Source: a virus. Taken from it: DNA of 30,032 bases. The DNA lies in IMG/VR virus record IMGVR_UViG_3300029319_000319, positions 1-30,032 of that record; one strand, written 5' to 3'. Below the pieces are notes generated by a model that saw only the letters and a list, made by a program, of their open reading frames with translations, ran no database searches and was not told the origin of the DNA. Positions within the stretch are counted from its first letter, which is position 1; every line of letters starts with the position of its first letter. A program made the position numbers and the translations under genes. This document shows positions 8,551 to 16,251 of this stretch, piece after piece.

Positions 8551-11073
8551 TCAGTAGTGATAGATAGTATCTGTTGATACCACTTTGATGGTTTGTGGTA
8601 CTATCTTGAGAGCACTACGAATCATACCCTTATCTTCAGGTATAGGGATTGGTGCCTCTGCAATATAGTATTCATCAATGAAGATTGTTATCCGCTCACG
8701 AGTATCCCCATCACCTTGCTTTGTGAAAGAGAGTTTGATACCATCTTTGCTGGTACCTGTGCGAGTATTGAACTCATCAGTTGCCCTCATATGGTGGAAG
8801 AAAGTAGGGTCATCAGTAATGATTTCCATCGACATATCATATGTTGCTTTCCCTGCCACAGCAATGCTTGGGTTGCGTGAACCGCCAAATGGCACTTGGT
8901 CAAGGCTTAGACCACTTGTGGTGTTCGTGTTAGTGGCAGCAGGACTTGACCCAATAGTGTGAACATGAGTGACTCCTGTGCTTCCTGTTAAAGAGAAGGT
9001 AGTTACTTGTGCTACTGATTTTCCAGCGACACTCACTGAACCGTTATAGAAAAAGAATGGTTTTTGTGTTTTAGCACCAATTCCTGATTCAAGACGTGCA
9101 GTGTCTGTATTTGCAGTGTTTTCAAACATACGGTGTGCAGTATAACGGTCACCCGCATTACTCGCATCCAAACGACCAGTATCTGTGTAACAATGAGCGG
9201 CGTTGAACCCAATAGTCAATTTAACAGCAGCGTCTGTATCTGCGGACATTGTGAAACTGCCTACCTTACAACCTCGGAAGACACGAGTGAGTTGCCCACT
9301 GTCTGTGGAACTACCCGGAGCATTTGCACTGTCTTCTCCACTATAAGAGCCAGTATCTCGCTTACGAACACTGGTTTCTAATGCAAAAGAAGGTAGTTCT
9401 GTGTGAGTGAACATCAGATGGTTCACAGCGTTCTCTATTCTACCAAATCGAGAAGCAGTAGACCCCGCCTCAGTTGTACTACCCGTTACGAAACTTGGTG
9501 AACCTTTTGTGTCTGTACCATATTGGTATAGAAGAATTGGTACACCCTTATCGTGAGAAAAGAGCAACGCATCATCAAGATATACACGTGTTCCAGATAT
9601 TGCAGTCACTCGACGTATCTCAGAGCGACAAGATTTATCGAAACGGGTGCCACTATCATCGTGTATCTCAGCATAAGTATTGAAATCACGCCCTCCAAAG
9701 AAATCTTGAGTAGTGGCTTTATGTAAAGCGTCCCCATCATCTAAACCACTTAAAAGACCACCAGCACCTAGTGTTATATTGGTATTCCCTGTCATGTCCA
9801 TAACAACCCCCACAAACTTTACATCTGCAGGTACACCACCACCATCATCGAAAATACCTTCACCAATATTGAAACCACTTTGAGGAGTAGGGGAAGCATC
9901 GGTCACAATAGCAGTATTGGTGGCACTCTTAGCGCCATCAATAGTTACACTACTGGTACCTGTCGAAGTTGAAGTGTCCACACTTTTATGAGTAGGCACA
10001 GCAAGGAGATTGCCACCATTAGTGCCTGTGTGAATATCATAAATACAGATATAATCCCCAACTGCTAATGTTTGTGAATCAGCACCATTGACTGTTTTCA
10101 TGCTACTGACTTGACTCAAATCCACATATGTTTGTCCAGCCGACGAAGCAGCGTTGAGTGAAGTGTCTGCTTTTGGTCGCATGAATAACTCTTCATCGTT
10201 TGCAACAGCCACTAATGTGTTACCACCTACAGTGAGAGTATTCGACCCCGTCGCTGTAAGAACTCCTATGGAAGTGCCCGCACCGTTGAATAGAGTGTCT
10301 CCTACTACCAAATGGTTGGTGCTAGGGTTAACTCCATCTACTGTCATGGCACTTGATGTACCTGAATTGTAACCACCAACATTGTTAATGAAAGTACCAC
10401 TGGGGATTAATTGAGAAGGGACAGTTACTATACCACCAAGAGCATAATACAACCATCGAGCACTGTGCATAGATACATCAAATGAGCCTCCTTCATAGGA
10501 AAACTTACCCGGTGCTTGAACTGCAACATCTCGCCCAAGTCCAACTACATGATATCGCTTGATGTCAGCCTTGGTTTCAGGGAGAGTCACAGTTCCCGCA
10601 AGACCAAGGAATTGGTCAGTAAGAACTGATTCATCAGCCGTTAACGCGTCAGCATGTGATGTCATGCCTCTATCCAAAGAAGGGACACCAAATCCATCAA
10701 TAATGATAGCATCACCAGCCTCTGCACCGGTGGAGTCGGCTTCTTTCATCGCTGGTGTTACTTTGATATTCTGGAGGTGGTTTTCTATAATTGTGTAAAC
10801 ATGGCCATGATTAGCATAATCATCATCAGCAAAATTGCCTCCTCCAACAATTCTCAAACGAGCCCCAACCAACATATTTTTCGGATAAAGTAAGTAACTA
10901 GAATCCCCCACAGGACCTTCAGTTGACCCACTAAGGGCAATCGTAGTTGTATTATCATTATTCTGAGTAATCTGCCAATCTAGAGATGCAGGGCTACCAT
11001 GAGCCAAGTAAAGGCCAGTCTCGTGTCCGAATGTCACCTCAGCAAGGTCGCCTTTGTACACTGTCGATGGCAT
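8551..11073 (-). CDS. Putative major tail tube protein with inserted domains (840 aa)
   Basis: The ATG at 11073 follows GAGAGGAACTGAC, a good ribosome binding site. The gene lies between a terminator candidate and the chaperones, which is the slot of the major tail protein. Tube-like pieces occur at both ends: about residues 170-212 ('GKFSYEGGSFDVSMHSARWL') and about 590-840 ('CKVGSFTMSADTDAAVKLTI', 'ATYDMSMEIITDDPTFFHHM', 'ERITIFIDEYYIAEAPIPIP'). In between are several Gly/Thr/Ser-rich beta domains, including the shared virion module at 225-301. A typical tube protein has 150-350 residues, so this one is two to four times larger, presumably because of surface-exposed insertions. A sheath protein is an alternative, but I see no sheath motif and no second tube gene. 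Confidence 0.6.
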   Translation of the reverse strand: MPSTVYKGDLAEVTFGHETGLYLAHGSPASLDWQITQNNDNTTTIALSGSTEGPVGDSSYLLYPKNMLVGARLRIVGGGNFADDDYANHGHVYTIIENHLQNIKVTPAMKEADSTGAEAGDAIIIDGFGVPSLDRGMTSHADALTADESVLTDQFLGLAGTVTLPETKADIKRYHVVGLGRDVAVQAPGKFSYEGGSFDVSMHSARWLYYALGGIVTVPSQLIPSGTFINNVGGYNSGTSSAMTVDGVNPSTNHLVVGDTLFNGAGTSIGVLTATGSNTLTVGGNTLVAVANDEELFMRPKADTSLNAASSAGQTYVDLSQVSSMKTVNGADSQTLAVGDYICIYDIHTGTNGGNLLAVPTHKSVDTSTSTGTSSVTIDGAKSATNTAIVTDASPTPQSGFNIGEGIFDDGGGVPADVKFVGVVMDMTGNTNITLGAGGLLSGLDDGDALHKATTQDFFGGRDFNTYAEIHDDSGTRFDKSCRSEIRRVTAISGTRVYLDDALLFSHDKGVPILLYQYGTDTKGSPSFVTGSTTEAGSTASRFGRIENAVNHLMFTHTELPSFALETSVRKRDTGSYSGEDSANAPGSSTDSGQLTRVFRGCKVGSFTMSADTDAAVKLTIGFNAAHCYTDTGRLDASNAGDRYTAHRMFENTANTDTARLESGIGAKTQKPFFFYNGSVSVAGKSVAQVTTFSLTGSTGVTHVHTIGSSPAATNTNTTSGLSLDQVPFGGSRNPSIAVAGKATYDMSMEIITDDPTFFHHMRATDEFNTRTGTSKDGIKLSFTKQGDGDTRERITIFIDEYYIAEAPIPIPEDKGMIRSALKIVPQTIKVVSTDTIYHY
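10171..10401 (-). repeat. Shared virion module, copy in the tail tube candidate
   Basis: Residues 225-301 of the 840-residue protein: 'SGTFINNVGGYNSG', then 'AMTVDGV', 'LVVGDTLF', 'NTLTVGG' and 'ANDEELFMRPK'. This copy has diverged more than those at 14767-15018 and 348-569, but all motifs occur in the same order with similar spacing. Confidence 0.6.
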
Positions 11074-11108
11074 GTCAGTTCCTCTCAGAGTGGGTCAGCA
11101 TTTCAATA

Positions 11109-11555
11109 CTACGGTATTTGCTCTGCGAATGTGATAATCTCAACTTGAAAAGTCATACGAAAGAGCCTTTTCGTCCTGTCTGACAGGTCAGTGCGTGATT
11201 TGAACAATAATCTGTCATAGTTTTCTCCGTCTCCTTTGCGCTTTGTGTGAATCAGTCGCCTGAATTCGTTCTCAAGTTTGCGCAAACGTCCCCTGCTATG
11301 GATGGTGCGGATATCTACTGTCATATTGATACGAGTCGTAACGAAATCATAGAGCAACTCAGGGGCTTCTTCATTGTGAGCGGTCTCATACAAGAGCACG
11401 TAATCGTTTCTTTGGAGGTCAATCCTCTTCCCACGCTCTGGTGTGACCTCTGCAATGTCTTGGATGATGGGTGTGAGATTGTCACTGTTCGCCCGATTCC
11501 AATCATCAAGAACTCCCAACAAGGCAGGAATGCTCTCTAGTGCTGCAGAAACCAT
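11109..11555 (-). CDS. Putative tail terminator / neck protein (148 aa)
   Basis: A mixed alpha/beta protein starting with a helix ('MVSAALESIPALLGVLDDWN') and containing 'YVLLYETAHNEEAPELLYDF' and an alternating strand 'NMTVDIRTI', with a C-terminal strand 'FRMTFQVEIITFAEQ'. This helix-strand-strand layout, the size and the place directly before the major tail protein fit tail terminator proteins, which cap the tube and join it to the head. The ATG at 11555 lies 1 base after the previous stop and follows TGAGGAT. No specific family signature was recognised, so the role is mainly from gene order. Confidence 0.55.
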   Translation of the reverse strand: MVSAALESIPALLGVLDDWNRANSDNLTPIIQDIAEVTPERGKRIDLQRNDYVLLYETAHNEEAPELLYDFVTTRINMTVDIRTIHSRGRLRKLENEFRRLIHTKRKGDGENYDRLLFKSRTDLSDRTKRLFRMTFQVEIITFAEQIP

Positions 11556-11556
11556 A

Positions 11557-11928
11557 TCAAATCCTCAAAAACTCCTTCAATTTATTTTTGACATAAGGAG
11601 ACATTTGACTAATCATTGGGCTTGTATTAAACATTTGAAGATTGACATTTTTTTCTATACGGGCTTCATCTACCTCACTTAATTCACCACTACCGGGTAT
11701 AGATTGTAAGTTATCAATTTCAATTTGTTTCAAACGCTCACGTTTCGTCAATGGCCTTTCTGTAACTTCTGTGGCCAATTGTCGCATAAAGTCAGGGTCC
11801 TTTGTGAAATCAATCTCTTCTATCATCTCTCTAACTTCATCTCTTTTGTCTACATCTTGTAATTCCACATATCGTTGTGGGTCAAACAACCTAGGGTCAT
11901 CAATCATGCGTTTGACTTCAGGCTTCAC
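11557..11928 (-). CDS. Unknown helical neck-module protein (123 aa)
   Basis: The GTG start overlaps the stop of the adaptor candidate by 4 bases (GTGA), so translation is probably coupled. The protein is strongly charged and helical ('YVELQDVDKRDEVREMIEEI', 'RPLTKRERLKQIEIDNLQ') and ends in 'SPYVKNKLKEFLRI'. I do not recognise a family. The position between adaptor and terminator is where a head-tail stopper often lies, but stoppers are usually beta-barrels, so that equation is doubtful. Confidence 0.6.
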   Translation of the reverse strand: MKPEVKRMIDDPRLFDPQRYVELQDVDKRDEVREMIEEIDFTKDPDFMRQLATEVTERPLTKRERLKQIEIDNLQSIPGSGELSEVDEARIEKNVNLQMFNTSPMISQMSPYVKNKLKEFLRI

Positions 11929-13505
11929 TCAAACACCACCATCTCAGTATAACGTGAGAGGATGGCTTCAGCGTCCTGTTTCCACATCGCAATTTTGTTA
12001 GCCAAGGGAACATTTTGTGTTCCCTCAGGTATGAGCACACTTCTGTCGTCACTCATGAGCAACTCAGCCGCCACTAACTTAGTACAAGCATCTTCAATGG
12101 CCTTTTCCAGATATCGCTCACCATAGATATACGATGCTTTGACCGCATTCCACTCAAAGAAAGGATATGAATTATTGAAGTACACAATACCTGATTCTGG
12201 GTCCAACCACCAATCACGAAGACGAGCGTGGTCTCCAACACTTGTGCCCCCTTGGAAGTCAACTTGGAACTTGGTCTGGGATGCAGTAGTGCCCGAAGTA
12301 TTGAGCGTGGTCAAAGGAGTACCACTCACATTCGCACAGCCTGTGAAGGAGGTGTCAGTTGTACCTGTATAGGAAAGAACTTCTTGACCGACCTGAATTA
12401 ATCCACCTGACTCCACAAAACCACTCGTGCTTGCCACGTTCACAGTTGTGCTCGAAACTGAGGTGCTAGTTGTGCTCACACTTGAGCCACCACTAATTGT
12501 CAATCCTGTAGTATCAGTGGTAGCAATAGTGCATGTCTCTCCAGAAGCACCATCACGCATAGATGTGATTTTGACTTTCCCACCACCATAATCTGAGTTA
12601 GCAGTAGCAAGGAATTCATTGTCTACAGCCACATTATCTGTAGAACCCTCTAATGTGAAGTTTGGACTAAACGCCACAGCAGTCTTACCCACCCTGTCTT
12701 CTTTATTGATGAGGTCAGCAATGTTCTGAGCAGTAGTAACCTTGTCAAAATCTGAGCGCCAATTTGTTGTGCCTGTGCCCACCGTCAGTGTTCCCACAGA
12801 GCCGTTACCGGGGCTCAGATACAATGAATCTCCACTCAATACTGTATAATCTGAAACTTCTACACGCACTTCTGCTGCTGCCACTTCACGATAATCATCA
12901 CCTTGCCATAACTCAAGTCTAAGCATTTGCTGTACATTACGAAACAATAGAGGCACTGTGCCCACATAATCAGTGTAATATCGACGCCTATAGGGCTTGT
13001 AAGTGTCGAAGTTGAGATATTCTGCAGTGACCAGATAAGGTCTCCAAGCATTGTGAGTCTTGTTATCAATGATGTCTTGATAGCGCAAAATCAGATTTTC
13101 TACATGGCTCTTCTTCGGCCCACGGGTTTTACCATTCGTGAAAGGTGCTTGGTTTTGCACATATGTGTTGTCGGCACTTTGGTAGTCTGAAGTAGAGAAA
13201 GAACCTGTGAAATACAAAGCAACTCCATTAGAGCCACCCTCTGCGATTGATGTAATGGTCTTCTCTATTCCCAATGCCTGAGCGTCGCTGTAAATAAGGA
13301 TGGTATCATTGACTGCAAAGCCATGACTGCGATAATCTGCACCTGTGACATAGACTCTATCAGACTCTGAATCAGCACTGACTGCGACTGCTTCACCGGG
13401 TCCTATTTCCAATAATTCCCCTACTTTATCAGCAGTAGTATAGACTACTTCGGTTGGATATAAGGGACGAACTTCTGGCTCGCCGGGACTAAACACTTTG
13501 GGCAT
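11925..13505 (-). CDS. Putative head-tail adaptor with inserted beta domains (526 aa)
   Basis: The ATG at 13505 lies about 7 bases after TGAGGG. The C-terminus, about residues 450-526, is helical and resembles gp6-type connector proteins ('YLEKAIEDACTKLVAAELLM', then 'LANKIAMWKQDAEAILSRY'). A central region (about 130-210, 'HVENLILRYQDIIDNKTHNA') may be the other part of the core. Between and before these lie Thr/Ser/Gly-rich beta sections, including 'VNVASTSGFVESGGLIQVGQ' with 'EVLSYTGTTDTSFTGC', a pattern often seen in phage tail and neck proteins. Known adaptors have about 100-180 residues, so this would be an expanded version. It follows the head genes and precedes the terminator, which supports the call. 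Confidence 0.55.
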   Translation of the reverse strand: MPKVFSPGEPEVRPLYPTEVVYTTADKVGELLEIGPGEAVAVSADSESDRVYVTGADYRSHGFAVNDTILIYSDAQALGIEKTITSIAEGGSNGVALYFTGSFSTSDYQSADNTYVQNQAPFTNGKTRGPKKSHVENLILRYQDIIDNKTHNAWRPYLVTAEYLNFDTYKPYRRRYYTDYVGTVPLLFRNVQQMLRLELWQGDDYREVAAAEVRVEVSDYTVLSGDSLYLSPGNGSVGTLTVGTGTTNWRSDFDKVTTAQNIADLINKEDRVGKTAVAFSPNFTLEGSTDNVAVDNEFLATANSDYGGGKVKITSMRDGASGETCTIATTDTTGLTISGGSSVSTTSTSVSSTTVNVASTSGFVESGGLIQVGQEVLSYTGTTDTSFTGCANVSGTPLTTLNTSGTTASQTKFQVDFQGGTSVGDHARLRDWWLDPESGIVYFNNSYPFFEWNAVKASYIYGERYLEKAIEDACTKLVAAELLMSDDRSVLIPEGTQNVPLANKIAMWKQDAEAILSRYTEMVVFE

Positions 13506-13514
13506 TCACTGCCC

Positions 13515-14351
13515 TCACATCTGCTCTTGTTCAAATGCCCTTCGTGCCTCAGGAGACAGGCGTCCTCTTGCTTCTTCTCCCTCTTCACGTGCTGCTTGAA
13601 GTGCTGCTTGACGATTGATGTCCCCTCTCATTTGTGACCGGGCCGGAACAGGTGGAGTAATCTGCTGCATTGTATATTCTTCATCTTCTTCAGGTGGTTT
13701 TGCCTTGAATCCTCGGTATGGGGCATCATGGCCATACTCTGCTACTGGAGCATCTATTTCTTGTGACAGTATTTGTGCCGCTTCATCTTCAGTATATCCT
13801 TGACGTAACAAATCTGACATTTTGGCTTCTAAATAAGGCCGGAGTGCCTCAAATTGACGATTTTCAGGAGTAATAGCCTTGACTAATTCTTCCCAAGCGG
13901 CGGCTAATCCGAGAGCATGTGACTTCAGCATGTTTGTTTTCAAACCGAACTCTTCTAATGAACGTTGTCCAGAATCAGAAGGTGTCTGAGCAGGGGCCGA
14001 GTCAGATGTGGAGGTTTTTTCCGAAGATGATGGGACAGAAGGAGTACCTTCGTCGGCCCCGCTCAGACTGTGATGTGGGTATGCTTCTTGTACGGCACTA
14101 TTAGGACCGCCCACAAAACGAATACCGTGTTTTGAATCCTCACCCAACAATTCATCTGCCGTGAAAGGCTTTCCTGTTTTAGGATGGTTTCGATTCATGA
14201 GGTGACTGACTTTCAAATCTCCTTTTTTCTTACTATTGGTAAAAACATCAGCAATTGCACTATGATATGGTCCCTTTTTGTTATGTTGAAACTCAATCTT
14301 CTGATGGCCTACTTTGACCTCTCTTGCTTTAACCAATATTTTTCTACTCAT
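13515..14351 (-). CDS. Unknown head/neck-module protein (278 aa)
   Basis: The start is an ATG at 14351 with an excellent site, GAGGTGA, and a 4-base ATGA overlap with the preceding gene. The N-terminus is basic ('MSRKILVKAREVKVGHQKIE') and is followed by 'KTGKPFTADELLGED'. Residues about 95-130 are a Ser/Pro/Thr linker, and the C-terminal half is helical and charged, with 'AALQAAREEGEEARGRLSPE' near the end. No family is recognised. It may be a minor head protein, but there is no direct evidence for a role. Confidence 0.6.
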   Translation of the reverse strand: MSRKILVKAREVKVGHQKIEFQHNKKGPYHSAIADVFTNSKKKGDLKVSHLMNRNHPKTGKPFTADELLGEDSKHGIRFVGGPNSAVQEAYPHHSLSGADEGTPSVPSSSEKTSTSDSAPAQTPSDSGQRSLEEFGLKTNMLKSHALGLAAAWEELVKAITPENRQFEALRPYLEAKMSDLLRQGYTEDEAAQILSQEIDAPVAEYGHDAPYRGFKAKPPEEDEEYTMQQITPPVPARSQMRGDINRQAALQAAREEGEEARGRLSPEARRAFEQEQM

Positions 14352-14653
14352 AATCTCACCTCATCGTCTCGATGTCCAAGATTGAAATCCATAGCACGAT
14401 TGCAACCACGACAAGTATCTACCCAACAGAAATGAAGCAGCCCGCAATTTGTACATCTTGTGCCGCTACCAATATTGAGAACATCCTTGACTTTGTTATA
14501 TCGTTGCTTCTTCTTTGTGAACCAGCCCGGAAGAGTGTCTCGCTCTCCCTCAGGGGCCACAGCGGCTCCCTGTGCCTCAGCCTGACGAATACCACGCTTC
14601 TGAAGTCGCTGGATATCTTGTAAATCGAATTCAGCCTGCTCCATGTTTATCAC
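14348..14653 (-). CDS. Small zinc-ribbon protein (101 aa)
   Basis: Four or five cysteines form a zinc-ribbon pattern: C67-x2-C70, C76 and C81-x2-C84 ('CTNCGLLHFCWVDTCRGCN'). The first 50 residues are helical and charged. A GTG at 14653 overlaps the previous stop (GTGA), but an ATG at 14644 sits 4 bases after GTGAT, which pairs with the 16S 3' end, so the shorter form of 98 residues is equally possible. It is one of three zinc-binding candidates in the head module. The function is unknown; it could be structural or bind nucleic acid. Confidence 0.65.
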   Translation of the reverse strand: MINMEQAEFDLQDIQRLQKRGIRQAEAQGAAVAPEGERDTLPGWFTKKKQRYNKVKDVLNIGSGTRCTNCGLLHFCWVDTCRGCNRAMDFNLGHRDDEVRL

Positions 14654-15069
14654 GTATCATACAAGATTGTGTAAGTCATTTCGCCACGAATGACATCCGA
14701 TTCAAAAGCAACAACTTTACCATTATTGGTAACTCCACGCTCAGCCATTTCTTTGTTAAATATTGCATCAAGTTCGACATATAATTCATCAAGGTGAGTT
14801 AAAGCATGGAGAAGCCCCCCACCAACAGTAATTGTAGTAGCGTTAGCAATAGCGCTAACTTTCCCCACAAAAAGGAAGGCACCTGCATCATTTTTGATAA
14901 ATATCTTGTAAAGAGCAGCGTCTGCTTTGAAAACCGTAGTAGCGTCTACAACAGATACAGTCATTGTACCTGTGTGACCTTTGGCATAACCAGCAGCGTT
15001 GTTGACGAGTATCCCTGACGGATGAGCCATTACTGGCGGGTAAGAGAAGGTGTATGCGTCAAGTGCCAC
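14650..15069 (-). CDS. Head accessory protein made mostly of the shared virion module (139 aa)
   Basis: The GTG start at 15069 lies about 7 bases after GAGGTGA. Residues 18-101 are the clearest copy of the module found also in the tail tube candidate and the giant tail protein: 'SGILVNNAAGYAKG', 'VVDATTVF', 'ATTITVGGGLLHALTHLDEL'. The last 38 residues ('GVTNNGKVVAFESDVIRGEM') resemble the end of small capsid decoration proteins. Its place among the small genes after the capsid gene suggests capsid decoration or a head fibre, by inference. Confidence 0.65.
   Translation of the reverse strand: MALDAYTFSYPPVMAHPSGILVNNAAGYAKGHTGTMTVSVVDATTVFKADAALYKIFIKNDAGAFLFVGKVSAIANATTITVGGGLLHALTHLDELYVELDAIFNKEMAERGVTNNGKVVAFESDVIRGEMTYTILYDT
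14767..15018 (-). repeat. Shared virion module, copy in the 139-residue protein
   Basis: Residues 18-101 of the head accessory protein. Compared with the copy in the giant tail protein, it keeps L-V-N-N-x-x-G-Y-A, V-D-A-T-T, T-T-I-T-x-x-G, H-A-L and D-E-x-L-Y/E-L-Y at matching spacing. Confidence 0.7.
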
Positions 15070-15080
15070 AAAATTTCACC

Positions 15081-15356
15081 TCAGCGCTTTCCTAGTGCCC
15101 ACCACTTACCAGTGTTCCCACTCACACAATCTATGGTCATGGAACCGGGAGCGGCGGTCGTGATGATGGCGAATGCACCATCTACTCCCCCACCACTGTT
15201 GTCTTCGGTATCGCCGATGACGTCCCCAGCGAGTATCTCACTTAGTCCTGATACTATTGTTCCAGTGTCTACGCTCGCTGCGTTCCATGTTCCAGTGACC
15301 ATCAGTAGGTCACCCATTGCGTGCGTTCTCGTGTCTGTTGTATAACTAAATGCCAT
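15081..15356 (-). CDS. Small beta-rich head accessory protein (91 aa)
   Basis: The ATG at 15356 follows GGAGTGAT with a 5-base spacer. The 91-residue sequence is beta-type: 'HAMGDLLMVTGTWNAASVDT', a Gly/Asp-rich turn 'TEDNSGGGVDGAF' and a Trp-containing end 'NTGKWWALGKR'. Its size and style fit small head decoration or accessory proteins that follow capsid genes in many marine virus genomes. I cannot name a family. It has no cysteine, signal peptide or membrane segment. Confidence 0.65.
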   Translation of the reverse strand: MAFSYTTDTRTHAMGDLLMVTGTWNAASVDTGTIVSGLSEILAGDVIGDTEDNSGGGVDGAFAIITTAAPGSMTIDCVSGNTGKWWALGKR

Positions 15357-15362
15357 AATTCA

Positions 15363-15764
15363 TCACTCCGTTTCCGTTATTTGTTCCTCAGCGGGCTTTG
15401 GATTTAGATGTTCCTCCACCAGTGAGAGTAATTTTGCTTTGGTTGTATAAGTTCTTGGAACCGAAATGCCATTTCCAGATAACCATTCACGTATTTGTGC
15501 ACGAGTCCATGCGCTATCAGGGATACCATCATCGTCTGATGCAGGGGGTGAGGTATCTTCTACGACCTCCTCTACTTTTTCAACCACTGGGGCTGGGACG
15601 TCATCAAGATTCACTCCTTCGATTTGCCAACAATCTGCTCGCAAATGTACTGCATTGTCCTTCACCCATTGTTCACTGACTTCTCTTGGGACTTTCCTCA
15701 GCCATTCCCTGCCATCAAAGGCAGCACGAGAATACTGTGGACCCAGATACGTCACAGTGGCCAT
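15363..15764 (-). CDS. Small head-module protein with SAP/HeH-like C-terminus (133 aa)
   Basis: The ATG at 15764 follows GAGGTGG. The N-terminal 50 residues look like the short 'head fibre / FluMu-type' N-terminus ('VTYLGPQYSRAAFDGREWLR' then 'KVPREVSEQWV'). An acidic Pro/Val linker follows. Residues about 83-121 fit a helix-extended-helix (SAP, HeH or Rho-N-like) motif: 'AWTRAQIREWLSGNGI', then 'TTKAKLLSLVEEHL'. This is the second such domain in the window. HeH-type domains at the end of small phage head proteins are known; their partner here is unknown. Confidence 0.65.
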   Translation of the reverse strand: MATVTYLGPQYSRAAFDGREWLRKVPREVSEQWVKDNAVHLRADCWQIEGVNLDDVPAPVVEKVEEVVEDTSPPASDDDGIPDSAWTRAQIREWLSGNGISVPRTYTTKAKLLSLVEEHLNPKPAEEQITETE

Positions 15765-15773
15765 TTAGCCACC

Positions 15774-16211
15774 TCAGCCTGCGATGAGGGTGATGAGTGT
15801 CGTATCTGTTGCGCCACCGACAGTGAAAGTTAGTTCACCAGATTCGTGTGCCACAGTTGTAGCAGCAGCCAAAAGGGACTCATCAGTATCGGTGTTGTTA
15901 ATCAATGAGACAACAGCGTAGATGTAGTTGAGGTTACTGTCGTATGCGTTAACATCGAACTTCTGAGTTGTTCCTGTGTCACCAGTTACCATGACTGAGA
16001 TAAGTCGTAGTTGGTGGCTGTCTTCGGTAGACTCAGTGTTGGATGCCGTGAAAGCGTCCAGATTTCCGGGGTAAGCAGTTCCTGCAGGTCCTCGCTGCCA
16101 GAGCGTGTTCGCTGCTACTGTTCCATCTGCGTTTGGATAGTTGACAGGGGCACCGTTGTGGATACCAATGTCAAGATAGGTGGTCGTGACTGTTAGATTA
16201 CTATGTGCCAT
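15774..16211 (-). CDS. Putative capsid decoration protein (145 aa)
   Basis: First gene after the major capsid protein. The ATG at 16211 follows GGAGATGA. The protein is beta-rich and neutral ('NLTVTTTYLDIGIHNGAPVN', later 'QLRLISVMVTGDTGTTQKFD' and 'SGELTFTVGGATDTTLITLI'), with no cysteine or long helix. The place and composition fit a capsid cement or decoration protein. Its short direct distance from the capsid gene and strong ribosome binding site agree with a protein needed in many copies. The family was not identified. Confidence 0.6.
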   Translation of the reverse strand: MAHSNLTVTTTYLDIGIHNGAPVNYPNADGTVAANTLWQRGPAGTAYPGNLDAFTASNTESTEDSHQLRLISVMVTGDTGTTQKFDVNAYDSNLNYIYAVVSLINNTDTDESLLAAATTVAHESGELTFTVGGATDTTLITLIAG

Positions 16212-16251
16212 TATTTTTCATCTCCATTTTTTTTTTCTCTCTTCACAACCC
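16212..16251 (-). other. Longest intergenic gap, with A10 tract
   Basis: These 40 bases separate the capsid stop from the next start. On the coding strand they are almost pure purine, with a run of ten A (T on the plus strand, 16227-16236) followed by GGAGATGA, the ribosome binding site. There is no inverted repeat and no T-run on the coding strand, so it is not a terminator. Confidence 0.6.

Noticed and set aside
16227-16236. T10 run as a terminator
   Set aside because: The T-run is on the plus strand; on the transcribed direction it is A10, and there is no stem-loop, so it cannot act as a terminator for these genes.
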